A stretch of 33,672 nt of DNA from Roseomonas sp. GC11. Lineage in GTDB: Bacteria; Pseudomonadota; Alphaproteobacteria; Acetobacterales; Acetobacteraceae. The notes under the pieces were generated by a model. It searched no databases. It was not told where the DNA came from and saw nothing but the letters and a program-made list of their open reading frames with translations. The stretch covers positions 1 through 33,672 of the forward strand of contig NZ_JANFNY010000058.1 in NCBI RefSeq assembly GCF_024437745.1, given 5' to 3'. Of the stretch, positions 7,390 to 14,771 are shown one piece after another (position 1 is the first letter of the stretch; each line of letters begins with the position of its first letter). The position numbers and the translations under genes are program-made.

Positions 7390-8712
7390 ATGCAAAGCAT
7401 GTCGCGCCGCAGCCTGTTGCAGGCCGGCCTTGGCGTCGGCGCCCTGGCGCTGGCCGGGCGCCCCGCCGCGCTCCAGGCCCAGGCCGTGAAGCCCGCCGAA
7501 ATCAAGGTGGGCATCGCCACCTTCCTCTCCGGCCCTTCCAGCGTCTTCGGCGTGCCGGGGCGCCAGGCGGCCGAGCTGCTCTTCGACGAGGTGAACGCGG
7601 CGGGCGGCATTGGTGGCGTGAAGCTGCGCCCGATCTTCGTCGATGAAGGCCCGGGCGTGGATCATTTCGTCGGCGAGTATCGCCGCCTCGTGCAGAGCGA
7701 GAATGTGCAGATCGTCTTCGCCGGCATTTCCTCGGCCGACTGCCTCGCCTGCGCGCCGCTGGCCGATGAGCTGAAGCGCCCGACCCTGCTGTGGGATTGC
7801 GGCACGCAGCGCATCTTCGAGGATGGCAGCTACACCCATGCCCACCGCACCCAGGCGAATGCGACGCCGGAAGTGCTCTCCGCCCTGCTCTACCTGCTGA
7901 AGGCGAAGCCGGATTTCCGCAGCATCGCCGTGGTCAACCAGGACTATGCCTGGGGCCGGGATTCCTGGGAGATTTTCCGCACCGGGCTGAACACGCTGAA
8001 GCCCGGCACCCGCGTCGTGGCCGAGCTCTTCCCGCGCTTCGGCGCCACGGATTTCTCCAGCGAGATCACCCGCCTGCTGGCGCTGCGGCCGGATGTCATC
8101 CTCTCCACCTCCTGGGGTGGCGATCTGGACAGCTTCATCCGCCAGTCCGCCGACCGCAAGCTGTTCGAGCGCGCGACCTTCGTGCTGCCGCTGGCCGAAT
8201 CCTCGCTGGAGCGCGTGGGCAAGGTGCTGCCGGCCGGCCATATCATCGGCGCGCGCGGCGACCACTGGTTCCTCCACCCCGCCCCGGCCGATGGCGAATT
8301 GCTGAAGGGCTTCACCGAGCGCTACCGCCAGCGCTTCGGCAGCTACCCGATCTATTCGAGCCACCACATGGCGCAGGCCGTCTTCGCCATGAAGGCGGGC
8401 TATGAGAAGGCGCTGGCCGCCAGGGGCGGCGCCTGGCCGAGCGATGCCGAGCTGTCGGCGGCCTTCCGCGGCCTCACCTTCCCCTCGCTCACCTCCTCCG
8501 TCACCATCCGCGAGGACGGGCAGGGGCTCGAGAACCAGCTGATCGGCACCACGGTCCATAGCGACCGCTACCCCTTCCCGGTGATGACGGACATGGTGGT
8601 CTACCCCGCCACCCTGGTCACCACGCCGGTGGGGCAGAAGAGCACCGACTGGCTGAAGACGCTGACGCCCGCGCTGCTCGACAGGGTGCCGCAGCCCGTC
8701 GCCTTCCGCTGA
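7390..8712 (+). CDS. ABC transporter substrate-binding protein, branched-chain amino acid type
   Basis: This 440-residue periplasmic protein begins with a Tat-like signal, SRRSLLQAGLGVGALALAG, with cleavage probably near ALQAQA. It belongs to the Peripla_BP_6 (LivK) type: IKVGIATFLSGPSSVFGVPGRQAAELLFDEVNAAGGIGG, then IVFAGISSADCLACAPLADEL and the second lobe with YSSHHMAQAVFAMKAGYEKAL. AGGAGG at 7377-7382 fixes the start at 7390. It is the only LivK-like protein in the window and could serve the livHMGF transporter encoded 2.2 kb upstream. It is followed by a strong hairpin and then by CoA-activating and oxidising enzymes, so the ligand is more likely a carboxylic acid than an amino acid (inference). 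Confidence 0.88.
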   Translation: MQSMSRRSLLQAGLGVGALALAGRPAALQAQAVKPAEIKVGIATFLSGPSSVFGVPGRQAAELLFDEVNAAGGIGGVKLRPIFVDEGPGVDHFVGEYRRLVQSENVQIVFAGISSADCLACAPLADELKRPTLLWDCGTQRIFEDGSYTHAHRTQANATPEVLSALLYLLKAKPDFRSIAVVNQDYAWGRDSWEIFRTGLNTLKPGTRVVAELFPRFGATDFSSEITRLLALRPDVILSTSWGGDLDSFIRQSADRKLFERATFVLPLAESSLERVGKVLPAGHIIGARGDHWFLHPAPADGELLKGFTERYRQRFGSYPIYSSHHMAQAVFAMKAGYEKALAARGGAWPSDAELSAAFRGLTFPSLTSSVTIREDGQGLENQLIGTTVHSDRYPFPVMTDMVVYPATLVTTPVGQKSTDWLKTLTPALLDRVPQPVAFR

Positions 8713-8722
8713 CGCCCCGCCT

Positions 8723-8748
8723 CCCGCGGCGGCATGGGCCGCCGCGGG
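8723..8748. terminator. GC-rich hairpin between binding-protein and CoA-transferase genes
   Basis: CCCGCGGCGGC (8723-8733) and GCCGCCGCGGG (8738-8748) form a perfect 11-bp stem with an ATGG loop, followed only by ATTCT. It lies 10 bases after the stop codon. With no long T-run it may act as a partial terminator or an mRNA-stabilising end. This would give higher expression of the binding protein than of the enzymes. Confidence 0.55.
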
Positions 8749-8780
8749 ATTCTCGCCTGAACGGACCGGGATGATTGCCC

Positions 8781-9944
8781 ATGACCCACCCTGTCGCACC
8801 CGCCGCCGCGCGCCCGCTCGAGGGCCTTCTGGTGGTGGCGCTGGAGCAGGCGGTGGCCGCGCCCTACTGCACCTCCCGCCTCGCCGATGCCGGCGCCCGC
8901 GTCATCAAGATCGAGCGCCCGGAAGGGGATTTCGCGCGCGGCTACGATGCCGCCGTGCACGGGCTGTCGAGCTATTTCGTCTGGCTCAACCGTGGCAAGC
9001 AAAGCCTCGTCGCCGACATCAAGGATGCGGAGGACGCGGCGCTGCTGCACCGCCTCCTGGCGCGCGCCGATGTCTTCGTGCAGAACCTCGCCCCCGGTGC
9101 CGCCGAGCGCGCGGGCTTCGGCAGCGCGGCACTGCGCGCGCGCCATCCGCGCCTCATCACCGTCGACATCACCGGCTATGGCAGCGGCCATGACTATAGC
9201 GGGATGAAGGCCTATGACCTTCTGGTGCAGGCGGAGAGCGGGCTGGCCGCCATCACCGGGCACCCGGCGGGGCCGGGGCGCGTCGGCGTCTCCGTCTGCG
9301 ACATCGCCTGTGGCATGGCCGCCCATGCGGCGGTGCTGGAGGCGCTGATCGGCCGCGGCATCACCGGCCAGGGCCGCAGGCTGGAGGTCAGCCTCTTCGA
9401 CGGCATGGCGGACTGGATGAACGTGCCGCTGCTCTATACCGAGGGCACCGGCCAGGCGCCGCGCCGCGTCGGCCTCGCGCATCCCTCCATCTGCCCCTAT
9501 GGCGCCTTCTCCACCGCCGATGGCGCGCTGGTGCTCTTCTCCATCCAGAATGAGCGGGAATGGGCGCGCTTCTGCGCCACGGTGCTGCGCCAGCCCGAGC
9601 TTCCCGCCACGCCGGGCTTCGAGAGCAACAATGCCCGCGTCGCCCAGCGGCCGGTGGTGGATGGGCTGATCGCGCGGCATTTCGCCACGCTGACGCGCGC
9701 GGAAGCGGCGGCGCGGCTCTCCGCCGCCGGCACCGCCTATGGCTTCGTCAACGAGGTGGCGGATTTCGCCCGCCATCCGGCCCTGCGCCGCGTGCCGGTG
9801 GTGACGCCGGGCGGCGCCGCCTCGATCGTGGCGCCGCCGGTGCTGCACGATGGCGCGCCGCCCGCCCTCGGCCCCGTGCCCGCCATCGGTGAACATGATG
9901 CGGCGATCCGCGCCGAATTCGCCCCCGCGCTCTGCGACGGCTGA
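8781..9944 (+). CDS. Class III (CaiB/BaiF/Frc family) CoA-transferase
   Basis: The 387-residue enzyme has the family's hallmarks: PLEGLLVVALEQAVAAPYCTSRLADAGARVIKIERPEGDFAR at the N-terminus, then WLNRGKQSLVADIKD. The catalytic aspartate region is MKAYDLLVQAESGL, with Asp at about residue 146, and RRLEVSLFDGMADWM follows. Class III enzymes move CoA between carboxylic acids through an aspartyl-CoA thioester. The donor and acceptor are not readable, though mesaconate, itaconate, citramalate and malate are known substrates of relatives. The ATG at 8781 is chosen over an in-frame TTG at 8775. It lies 30 bases upstream of an acyl-CoA dehydrogenase and probably in one operon with it. Confidence 0.9.
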   Translation: MTHPVAPAAARPLEGLLVVALEQAVAAPYCTSRLADAGARVIKIERPEGDFARGYDAAVHGLSSYFVWLNRGKQSLVADIKDAEDAALLHRLLARADVFVQNLAPGAAERAGFGSAALRARHPRLITVDITGYGSGHDYSGMKAYDLLVQAESGLAAITGHPAGPGRVGVSVCDIACGMAAHAAVLEALIGRGITGQGRRLEVSLFDGMADWMNVPLLYTEGTGQAPRRVGLAHPSICPYGAFSTADGALVLFSIQNEREWARFCATVLRQPELPATPGFESNNARVAQRPVVDGLIARHFATLTRAEAAARLSAAGTAYGFVNEVADFARHPALRRVPVVTPGGAASIVAPPVLHDGAPPALGPVPAIGEHDAAIRAEFAPALCDG

Positions 9945-9974
9945 GGCAACACAGCAAGGAAAGGCCAACACGGC

Positions 9975-11144
9975 ATGGACTGCATGACCAGCGCGGTGGA
10001 CCCGCATGCCGATCTGCGCGCCGAGGTCGCCAAGCTCTGCGCCCGCTTCCCCGGCGAATACTGGCGCGAACTGGATGCGGCGCGCGGCTACCCGACGGAT
10101 TTCGTCCGCGCCCTCACCGAGGCGGGCTATCTCGCGGCGCTGATCCCGGAGGAGTATGGCGGGGCCGGGCTCGGCCTTTCCGCCGCCGCCGCCATCCTGG
10201 AGGAAATCCAGCGCCAGGGCTGCAATGGTGCCGCCTGCCACGCGCAGATGTACATCATGGGCACCATCCTCCGGCATGGCAGCGCGGCGCAGAAGGCGGC
10301 CTATCTGCCCGCCATCGCCAGCGGCGCGCTGCGCCTCCAGGCCTTCGGCGTCACCGAGCCGACCAGCGGCACCGACACCACGGCCCTGCGCACCACCGCC
10401 CGGCGCGAGGGCGACCGCTACATCGTCAACGGCCAGAAGATCTGGACCAGCCGCGCCGAGCATTCCGACCTGATGCTGTTGCTGGCCCGCACCACGCCGC
10501 GCGAGCAGGTGGCGAAGAAGACCGAGGGGCTTTCCACCTTCATCGTCGATATGCGGCAGGCCCTGGGCAAGGGGCTGACCATCCGCCCCATCCGCACCAT
10601 GATGAACCACAATTCCTGTGAGGTCTTCTTCGACAATATGGAGGTGCCGGCGGAGAACCTCGTGGGCGAGGAAGGAAAAGGCTTCCGCTACGTGCTGGAC
10701 GGCATGAATGCCGAGCGCCTGCTGATCGCCGCCGAATGCATCGGCGATGCCAAGTGGTTCATCGAGAAGGCCGTCGCCTACGCGAAGGAACGCGTCCTCT
10801 TCGGCCGGCCGATCGGGCAGAACCAGGGCGTGCAGTTCCCCATCGCCCGCGCCTATGCCCAGATGCGCGCCGCCGAGGCCATCGTGCAGAAGGGGCTGGA
10901 GAAGTTCGAGCGCGGCGAGCGCCCGGGGGAGGAGGCGAATATGGGCAAGATGCTCGCCGCCGAGGCCAGCTGGGCCGCCGCCGAGGCCTGCGTGCAGACC
11001 CATGGCGGCTTCGGCTTCGCCGAGGAATATGACGTCGAGCGCAAATTCCGCGAGACGCGCCTCTATCAGGTGGCGCCGATCAGCACCAACCTGGTGCTCT
11101 CCTATCTCGGCGAGCACGTGCTGGGCATGCCGCGCAGCTACTGA
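9975..11144 (+). CDS. Acyl-CoA dehydrogenase with IVD/LCAD-type catalytic base position
   Basis: This 389-residue FAD enzyme has the full acyl-CoA dehydrogenase fold. LQAFGVTEPTSGTDTT (FAD/substrate loop, about 122-136), NGQKIWTSRAEHSDLM, the helix GMNAERLLIAAECIG (about 243-257), KERVLFGRPIGQNQGVQF, THGGFGFAEEYDVERKFRETRLY and STNLVLSYLGEHVLG are all present. At the position of the C-terminal catalytic Glu of medium- and short-chain enzymes (YEGT) this protein has Pro (YQVAPIS, about residue 368). A Glu sits at the alternative site used by isovaleryl-CoA and long-chain enzymes (NAERLL, about residue 247). AAGGAAAGG lies 11 bases before the ATG at 9975. The substrate is probably the CoA ester made by the preceding transferase. 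Confidence 0.92.
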   Translation: MDCMTSAVDPHADLRAEVAKLCARFPGEYWRELDAARGYPTDFVRALTEAGYLAALIPEEYGGAGLGLSAAAAILEEIQRQGCNGAACHAQMYIMGTILRHGSAAQKAAYLPAIASGALRLQAFGVTEPTSGTDTTALRTTARREGDRYIVNGQKIWTSRAEHSDLMLLLARTTPREQVAKKTEGLSTFIVDMRQALGKGLTIRPIRTMMNHNSCEVFFDNMEVPAENLVGEEGKGFRYVLDGMNAERLLIAAECIGDAKWFIEKAVAYAKERVLFGRPIGQNQGVQFPIARAYAQMRAAEAIVQKGLEKFERGERPGEEANMGKMLAAEASWAAAEACVQTHGGFGFAEEYDVERKFRETRLYQVAPISTNLVLSYLGEHVLGMPRSY

Positions 11145-12016
11145 TCCTCCGCCCGCTCCGCCGCGCGGCGGTAGGCGGCGGGCGAGACCCCCTCGTGCCG
11201 GGTGAAGAAGCGCGAGAAATAGGCTGGCTCGAAGCCCAGCGCATAGGCGATGGCGGAGACCGGCTGCCGGCTCAGCCGCAGCATCTGCCGCGCCTCCGCC
11301 ATCCGCCGTTCCTGGATCAGCGCCAGCGGCGCCTGCCCGGCATGGGCGCGGCAGAGGCGCGTCAGCGTCCCCACCGAGATGCCGAGCTGGCCGGCATAGG
11401 CGGCCAGCGGCAGGGGGCTGCGGTAATGCTGCTCCACCGCGGCGCGGAAGCGGCGGAACAGCGCGGCCTCGCCGCCCTGCTCCTGGACACGGCCGGGGGT
11501 GTCCAGCTCCAGCTCGGCCAGCAGCAGCAGCAGGTTGCCCGCCAGCGCCGCCGGCCGCGCCGCGGGAAAAGCCCCCGCCAGCCGGGTGAAGGCCGCCTCC
11601 ACCTCCGCCGCGCGCGGGGCGGGCAAGGTGTGGCAGCCGATCCGGGGCGGCGGCGCGCCCTGCCCGGCGAGATGGCAGCAGGCCGCCAGGAATTCCCCGG
11701 CCAGGGTCACCACCACCCCGTCGCTGCCGGGCTGGTAGCGGAAGCCATGCACCGCCTCGGGCGGGATGCTGAGCAGCGCCGGGGCCTGGATCGGCTGCTC
11801 CCCCTGGGGCTCCACCAGCACCCCGCCACCCTGGCGCAGCCAGAAGAACTGGTGCAGGTCGCGGTGCCGGTGCGGGCGGATCGTCCAGGCATGGCGGGCG
11901 CTGCGCACCATCAGCGGTTCGACATGCACAGGCCCGGGGCGCGGGCGCGGGGCGGGCTCGCCATAGAGGTCGCAGGCGGGGGCGGGGTCAGGCAGGGGCA
12001 CGGCGGAAAGGCCCAT
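11138..12016 (-). CDS. AraC/XylS-family regulator, PobR-like
   Basis: The 292-residue regulator has an N-terminal cupin-like sensor, with DLYGEPAPRPRPGPVHVEPLM and RSARHAWTIRPHRHRDLHQFFWL (about residues 15-65), resembling PobR-type activators of 4-hydroxybenzoate catabolism. The C-terminal AraC double helix-turn-helix covers about residues 195-288, with LGISVGTLTRLCRAHAGQAPLALIQERRMAEARQML, ISAIAYALGFEPAYFSRFF-type segments and GVSPAAYRR. It is divergent from an aromatic-acid symporter and probably controls it. A perfect 19-bp palindrome lies 16-34 bases upstream of its ATG. Its 3' end overlaps that of the dehydrogenase gene by seven bases (convergent). There is no 4-hydroxybenzoate hydroxylase in the window, so the effector is uncertain. 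Confidence 0.88.
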   Translation of the reverse strand: MGLSAVPLPDPAPACDLYGEPAPRPRPGPVHVEPLMVRSARHAWTIRPHRHRDLHQFFWLRQGGGVLVEPQGEQPIQAPALLSIPPEAVHGFRYQPGSDGVVVTLAGEFLAACCHLAGQGAPPPRIGCHTLPAPRAAEVEAAFTRLAGAFPAARPAALAGNLLLLLAELELDTPGRVQEQGGEAALFRRFRAAVEQHYRSPLPLAAYAGQLGISVGTLTRLCRAHAGQAPLALIQERRMAEARQMLRLSRQPVSAIAYALGFEPAYFSRFFTRHEGVSPAAYRRAAERAEDQ

Positions 12017-12031
12017 CGGGCACGTCCAGGG

Positions 12032-12050
12032 AAGTTGGATAATCCAACTT
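12032..12050. promoter_or_regulatory. Perfect 19-bp palindrome, candidate operator
   Basis: AAGTTGGATAATCCAACTT has 9-bp arms around a central A. It lies in the 168-bp divergent region between the PobR-like regulator and the symporter, 16 bases before the regulator's ATG. Its A+T content and perfect symmetry stand out from the surrounding GC-rich DNA. AraC-family sites are more often direct repeats, so it may bind another factor or be an mRNA hairpin. Confidence 0.6.
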
Positions 12051-12072
12051 TCTTTCGCGAATGTGCATGGAT

Positions 12073-12114
12073 CGGTCCAGTGAAACATTTGATATCTTAT
12101 ATATGTTTGGACCG
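12073..12114. promoter_or_regulatory. Imperfect inverted repeat around an AT-rich core, candidate symporter promoter/operator
   Basis: CGGTCC-AGTG-AAACAT (12073-12088) is complementary to ATGTTTGGACCG (12103-12114), apart from the AGTG insertion. Between the arms lies TTGATATCTTATAT, the most AT-rich DNA in the divergent region, 70-110 bases before the symporter ATG. It is a plausible promoter for the symporter, though -35 and -10 boxes cannot be assigned with confidence. Confidence 0.4.
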
Positions 12115-12184
12115 GGCCCGCCCCCGCCCGCCGCGTCCGCCCCTGGCCGCGGCCCTGGCTCCGGTCCAGCCGAGGGAGACATCC

Positions 12185-13555
12185 ATGGAAGGAAGCCGGT
12201 CCCTGGACGTCCAGGAATTCCTGGACGGCCAGCCCTTCTCCGCGTTGCAGCGGGTCATTTTCGTCCTGTGTTTCGCCATCGTCCTGCTCGATGGCTTCGA
12301 CACGGCGGCGATCGGCTACATCGCCCCCTCGCTCATCAAGGAATGGGGCGTGGCGCGCCCGGCCCTGGCGCCGGTGCTGAGCGCCGCGCTGTTCGGCCTC
12401 GCCGCCGGCGCGCTCAGCGCCGGCCCGCTGGCCGACAGGCTGGGGCGCAAGCTGGTGCTCACCGTCTCGGTGGCCGTCTTCGGCGTGGCCAGCCTGCTCT
12501 GCGCCACGGCGGACAGCCTGGACCACCTGGTGCTGTGGCGCTTCGCGACCGGGCTCGGCCTTGGCGCCGCCATGCCCAATGCCGTGACGCTGATGAGCGA
12601 GTACTGCCCGCGCGCCCGCCGCGCCACGTTGGTCAATGCCATGTTCTGCGGCTTCCCGCTGGGCGCGGCCTTTGGCGGCTTCCTGGCGGCCTGGATGATC
12701 CCGCAATGGGGCTGGCGCAGCGTCCTGCTGCTGGGCGGCGTGGCGCCGCTGGCGCTGGTGGTGCTGCTCGCCCTGCTGCTGCCGGAATCTGTGCGCTACA
12801 TGGTGATGAAGCGCCAGCCGGCCGAGCGCATCCGCGCCGTGCTGCGCCGTATTTCTCCCCAGGCTGCGGCGGCGGAGCGGTTCACCCTCTCCGAGGATTC
12901 GGCGGCGCCGGGGCAGAAGAGCGGTGGCATCCGCCTCGTGCTGTCGCGCCGTTACGCGGTCGGCTCGGTGATGCTGTGGCTGGCCTATTTCATGGGCCTC
13001 GTCATCTTCTACGCGCTGATCAACTGGATGCCGATCCTGTTCGGCGATGCCGGGCTCTCGCCCAGCAGCGCGGCGCTGATCTCGGCGCTCTTCCCGCTGG
13101 GCGGCATCGGCGCCGTGTTCTTCGGCTGGCTGATGGACCGCTACAATGGCAACCGCATCATCGCCATCGGCTATGTGCTGACGGCGCTGGCCGTCGCGCT
13201 GGTCGGGATGGTGGCGGGCAGCCTGCCGCTGCTGGTGGGCATGGTGCTGCTGGCCGGCATCGTGATGAACACCGCCCAGTCCTCCCTGCCGGCCCTGGCC
13301 GCGGAGTTCTACCCCACCGAGGGCCGCGCCACGGGCGTGGGCTGGATGCTCGGCCTCGGCCGCTTCGGTGGCATCGCCGGCTCCTTCCTGGTGGGCGAGC
13401 TGTCCCGCGCGCAGATGTCGCTCTCCGGCATCTTCCTGGTGGTGGCGATGCCGGCGCTGCTGGCCGCCCTGGCCCTGGTGGTGAAGCAGATGGCCCACCC
13501 CCAGGCCGCGCCCTCCGCCATGGCCCGCCGCGAGGCCGCCCTGGCCGGGCATTGA
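12185..13555 (+). CDS. MFS transporter, aromatic acid:H+ symporter (AAHS/PcaK-like) family
   Basis: This 456-residue protein has about 12 membrane segments. The AAHS signature LLDGFDTAAIGYIAPSL lies in TM1 (about residues 34-50), with the conserved cytoplasmic loop GPLADRLGRKLVL (about 80-92) and DRYNGNR in the second half. The two Asp residues of DGFDT are needed for transport in characterised PcaK and BenK members. The N-terminal LDVQEFLDGQPFSALQRVIFVLC is also typical. The start at 12185 follows GAGGGAGAC. The neighbouring PobR-like activator supports a hydroxybenzoate- or protocatechuate-type substrate. A terminator repeat follows the stop codon directly. Confidence 0.9.
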   Translation: MEGSRSLDVQEFLDGQPFSALQRVIFVLCFAIVLLDGFDTAAIGYIAPSLIKEWGVARPALAPVLSAALFGLAAGALSAGPLADRLGRKLVLTVSVAVFGVASLLCATADSLDHLVLWRFATGLGLGAAMPNAVTLMSEYCPRARRATLVNAMFCGFPLGAAFGGFLAAWMIPQWGWRSVLLLGGVAPLALVVLLALLLPESVRYMVMKRQPAERIRAVLRRISPQAAAAERFTLSEDSAAPGQKSGGIRLVLSRRYAVGSVMLWLAYFMGLVIFYALINWMPILFGDAGLSPSSAALISALFPLGGIGAVFFGWLMDRYNGNRIIAIGYVLTALAVALVGMVAGSLPLLVGMVLLAGIVMNTAQSSLPALAAEFYPTEGRATGVGWMLGLGRFGGIAGSFLVGELSRAQMSLSGIFLVVAMPALLAALALVVKQMAHPQAAPSAMARREAALAGH

Positions 13556-13560
13556 GGGCA

Positions 13561-13690
13561 GGGAAAGCGGTTCTTTTTTGAAAAAAAGAACCAAAAAACT
13601 TTTTTCAGTCAGCGTCCCGCCTCAGGCCTGAAGCGGGACGCCAGACTGAAAAAATCTTTTTGCTTCTTTTTCTTTAGAAAAAGAAGATAT
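13561..13690. repeat. Three-module hairpin repeat (A-B-C), bidirectional terminator between convergent genes
   Basis: Module A pairs GGTTCTTTTTT (13569-13579) with AAAAAAGAACC (13582-13592). Module B is a GCGTCCCGC...GCGGGACGC palindrome (13612-13640). Module C pairs CTTCTTTTTC (13663-13672) with GAAAAAGAAG (13677-13686). Modules B and A repeat 1695-1780 in inverted orientation, and module C repeats 90-113 in inverted orientation. It sits between the symporter and the ABC binding-protein gene, which converge here, and has T-runs on both strands. Confidence 0.82.
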
Positions 13691-13709
13691 TATTAATTAA
13701 ACGAATAAC

Positions 13710-14741
13710 TTACTCCTTGATCCAGGCCGCCCGCGCCGCGCCCGACTGGCCGAAGGCGGGCAGCTTCGCCGCCAGTTCCTCGATGGTGCTGACGCCCGCC
13801 TCGCGCAGGGCCTTCTGGGTTAGCAGCACCGGCTCCACCACCACGGGGCTGGCGGGTGCCTGCCCGGCGATGGCCAGCGCCGCCGTGCGCACGGACACGG
13901 CCCCCACCACGGCGGGGTTGGTGGCCACGGTGGCCACCCAGGGGCTGCCCGGCTCGGTCATTTCCTGGATGTCGGCGGTGGAGACATCGGCCGAGTAGAT
14001 CCGCACCTTGCCGCCCAGGCCCAGTTCGTTGACGGCCAGCTTCACGCCACGGGCGAATTCGTCATAGGGCGCGAAGACGACGCTGATGCCGGGATTGGCG
14101 CGCAGCACGGCCTTGGCCTGGTCGGCCACCGTGGCCGCCGTGGTGGAGTCCACCGCGCCGAAGCGCGCCACCTCGGTGATGCCGGGATAGGTGCGGCGGA
14201 ATTCCTGCCAGACCTCGTCGCGCCGGTCGAGCGGGGCGAAGCCGGCGACATAGACATAGGCCGCCCGGAAGCTCGGCCCGTTCTCCGCCACGGCCTGCTG
14301 CAGGGCCAGGCGCGCCAGCTGGTGGTCGCTCTGCTCGATCTGGGGGATGCGCGGGTTGTTCAGGTTCACGTCGAAGGCGATGACCTTGATCCCCGCCTCC
14401 AGCGCCCGCTCCGCGAGGTCGGTGAGAGCTTCCGGCAGGCCATGGTCGAGGATGATGGCGGAGACGCGCAGGTTGATCGCCTGCTCGATCTGCGTCCGCT
14501 GCAGCGCCGCGTCCTGCCGCCCGGGGAAGACGCGCAGGGTGATGCCGAGCTGCTTCGCCTGCGCCTCCGCCCCGGCCTGATAGGCCTGGAAGAAGTCGCC
14601 GGCGGAGATGTAGCTGATCAGCGCCACGCGCACGCCGCCCTTATCGAAGGGGGCGGGGGCGCCGGCGATCTGCGCCAGGGCCGGGCGGCCGAGGCCGAGC
14701 ATCCCGGCCAGGATCAGGGTGGAGGCATCGCGGCGTCGCAT
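13710..14741 (-). CDS. Sugar-type (RbsB-like) ABC transporter substrate-binding protein
   Basis: This 343-residue periplasmic protein begins MRRRDASTLILAGMLGLGRPALAQ, a signal peptide with probable cleavage after ALAQ. The mature part is Peripla_BP_4/ribose-binding type: VRVALISYISAGDFFQAYQAGAEAQAKQLG, then QIEQAINLRVSAIILDHG and the hinge and second lobe with ISVVFAPYDEFARGVKLAVNELG. AGAAGGAAC lies before the ATG. It is the last gene of the minus-strand operon mtnK, ATPase, permease, binding protein. Given the kinase, methylthioribose or a related thio-pentose is the leading ligand candidate (inference). It lacks close identity cues to ribose or xylose binding proteins that I could recognise. 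Confidence 0.87.
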   Translation of the reverse strand: MRRRDASTLILAGMLGLGRPALAQIAGAPAPFDKGGVRVALISYISAGDFFQAYQAGAEAQAKQLGITLRVFPGRQDAALQRTQIEQAINLRVSAIILDHGLPEALTDLAERALEAGIKVIAFDVNLNNPRIPQIEQSDHQLARLALQQAVAENGPSFRAAYVYVAGFAPLDRRDEVWQEFRRTYPGITEVARFGAVDSTTAATVADQAKAVLRANPGISVVFAPYDEFARGVKLAVNELGLGGKVRIYSADVSTADIQEMTEPGSPWVATVATNPAVVGAVSVRTAALAIAGQAPASPVVVEPVLLTQKALREAGVSTIEELAAKLPAFGQSGAARAAWIKE

Positions 14742-14771
14742 CGGGGCGGTTCCTTCTCTCTTCTGCGTTGC

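Noticed and set aside
8601-11117. Long minus-strand open frame opposite the CoA-transferase and acyl-CoA dehydrogenase
   Set aside because: It is an antisense shadow of two well-recognised genes with no motif of its own. The same holds for the long plus-strand frame at 5250-7325 and the upstream part of the minus-strand frame extending to 13594.
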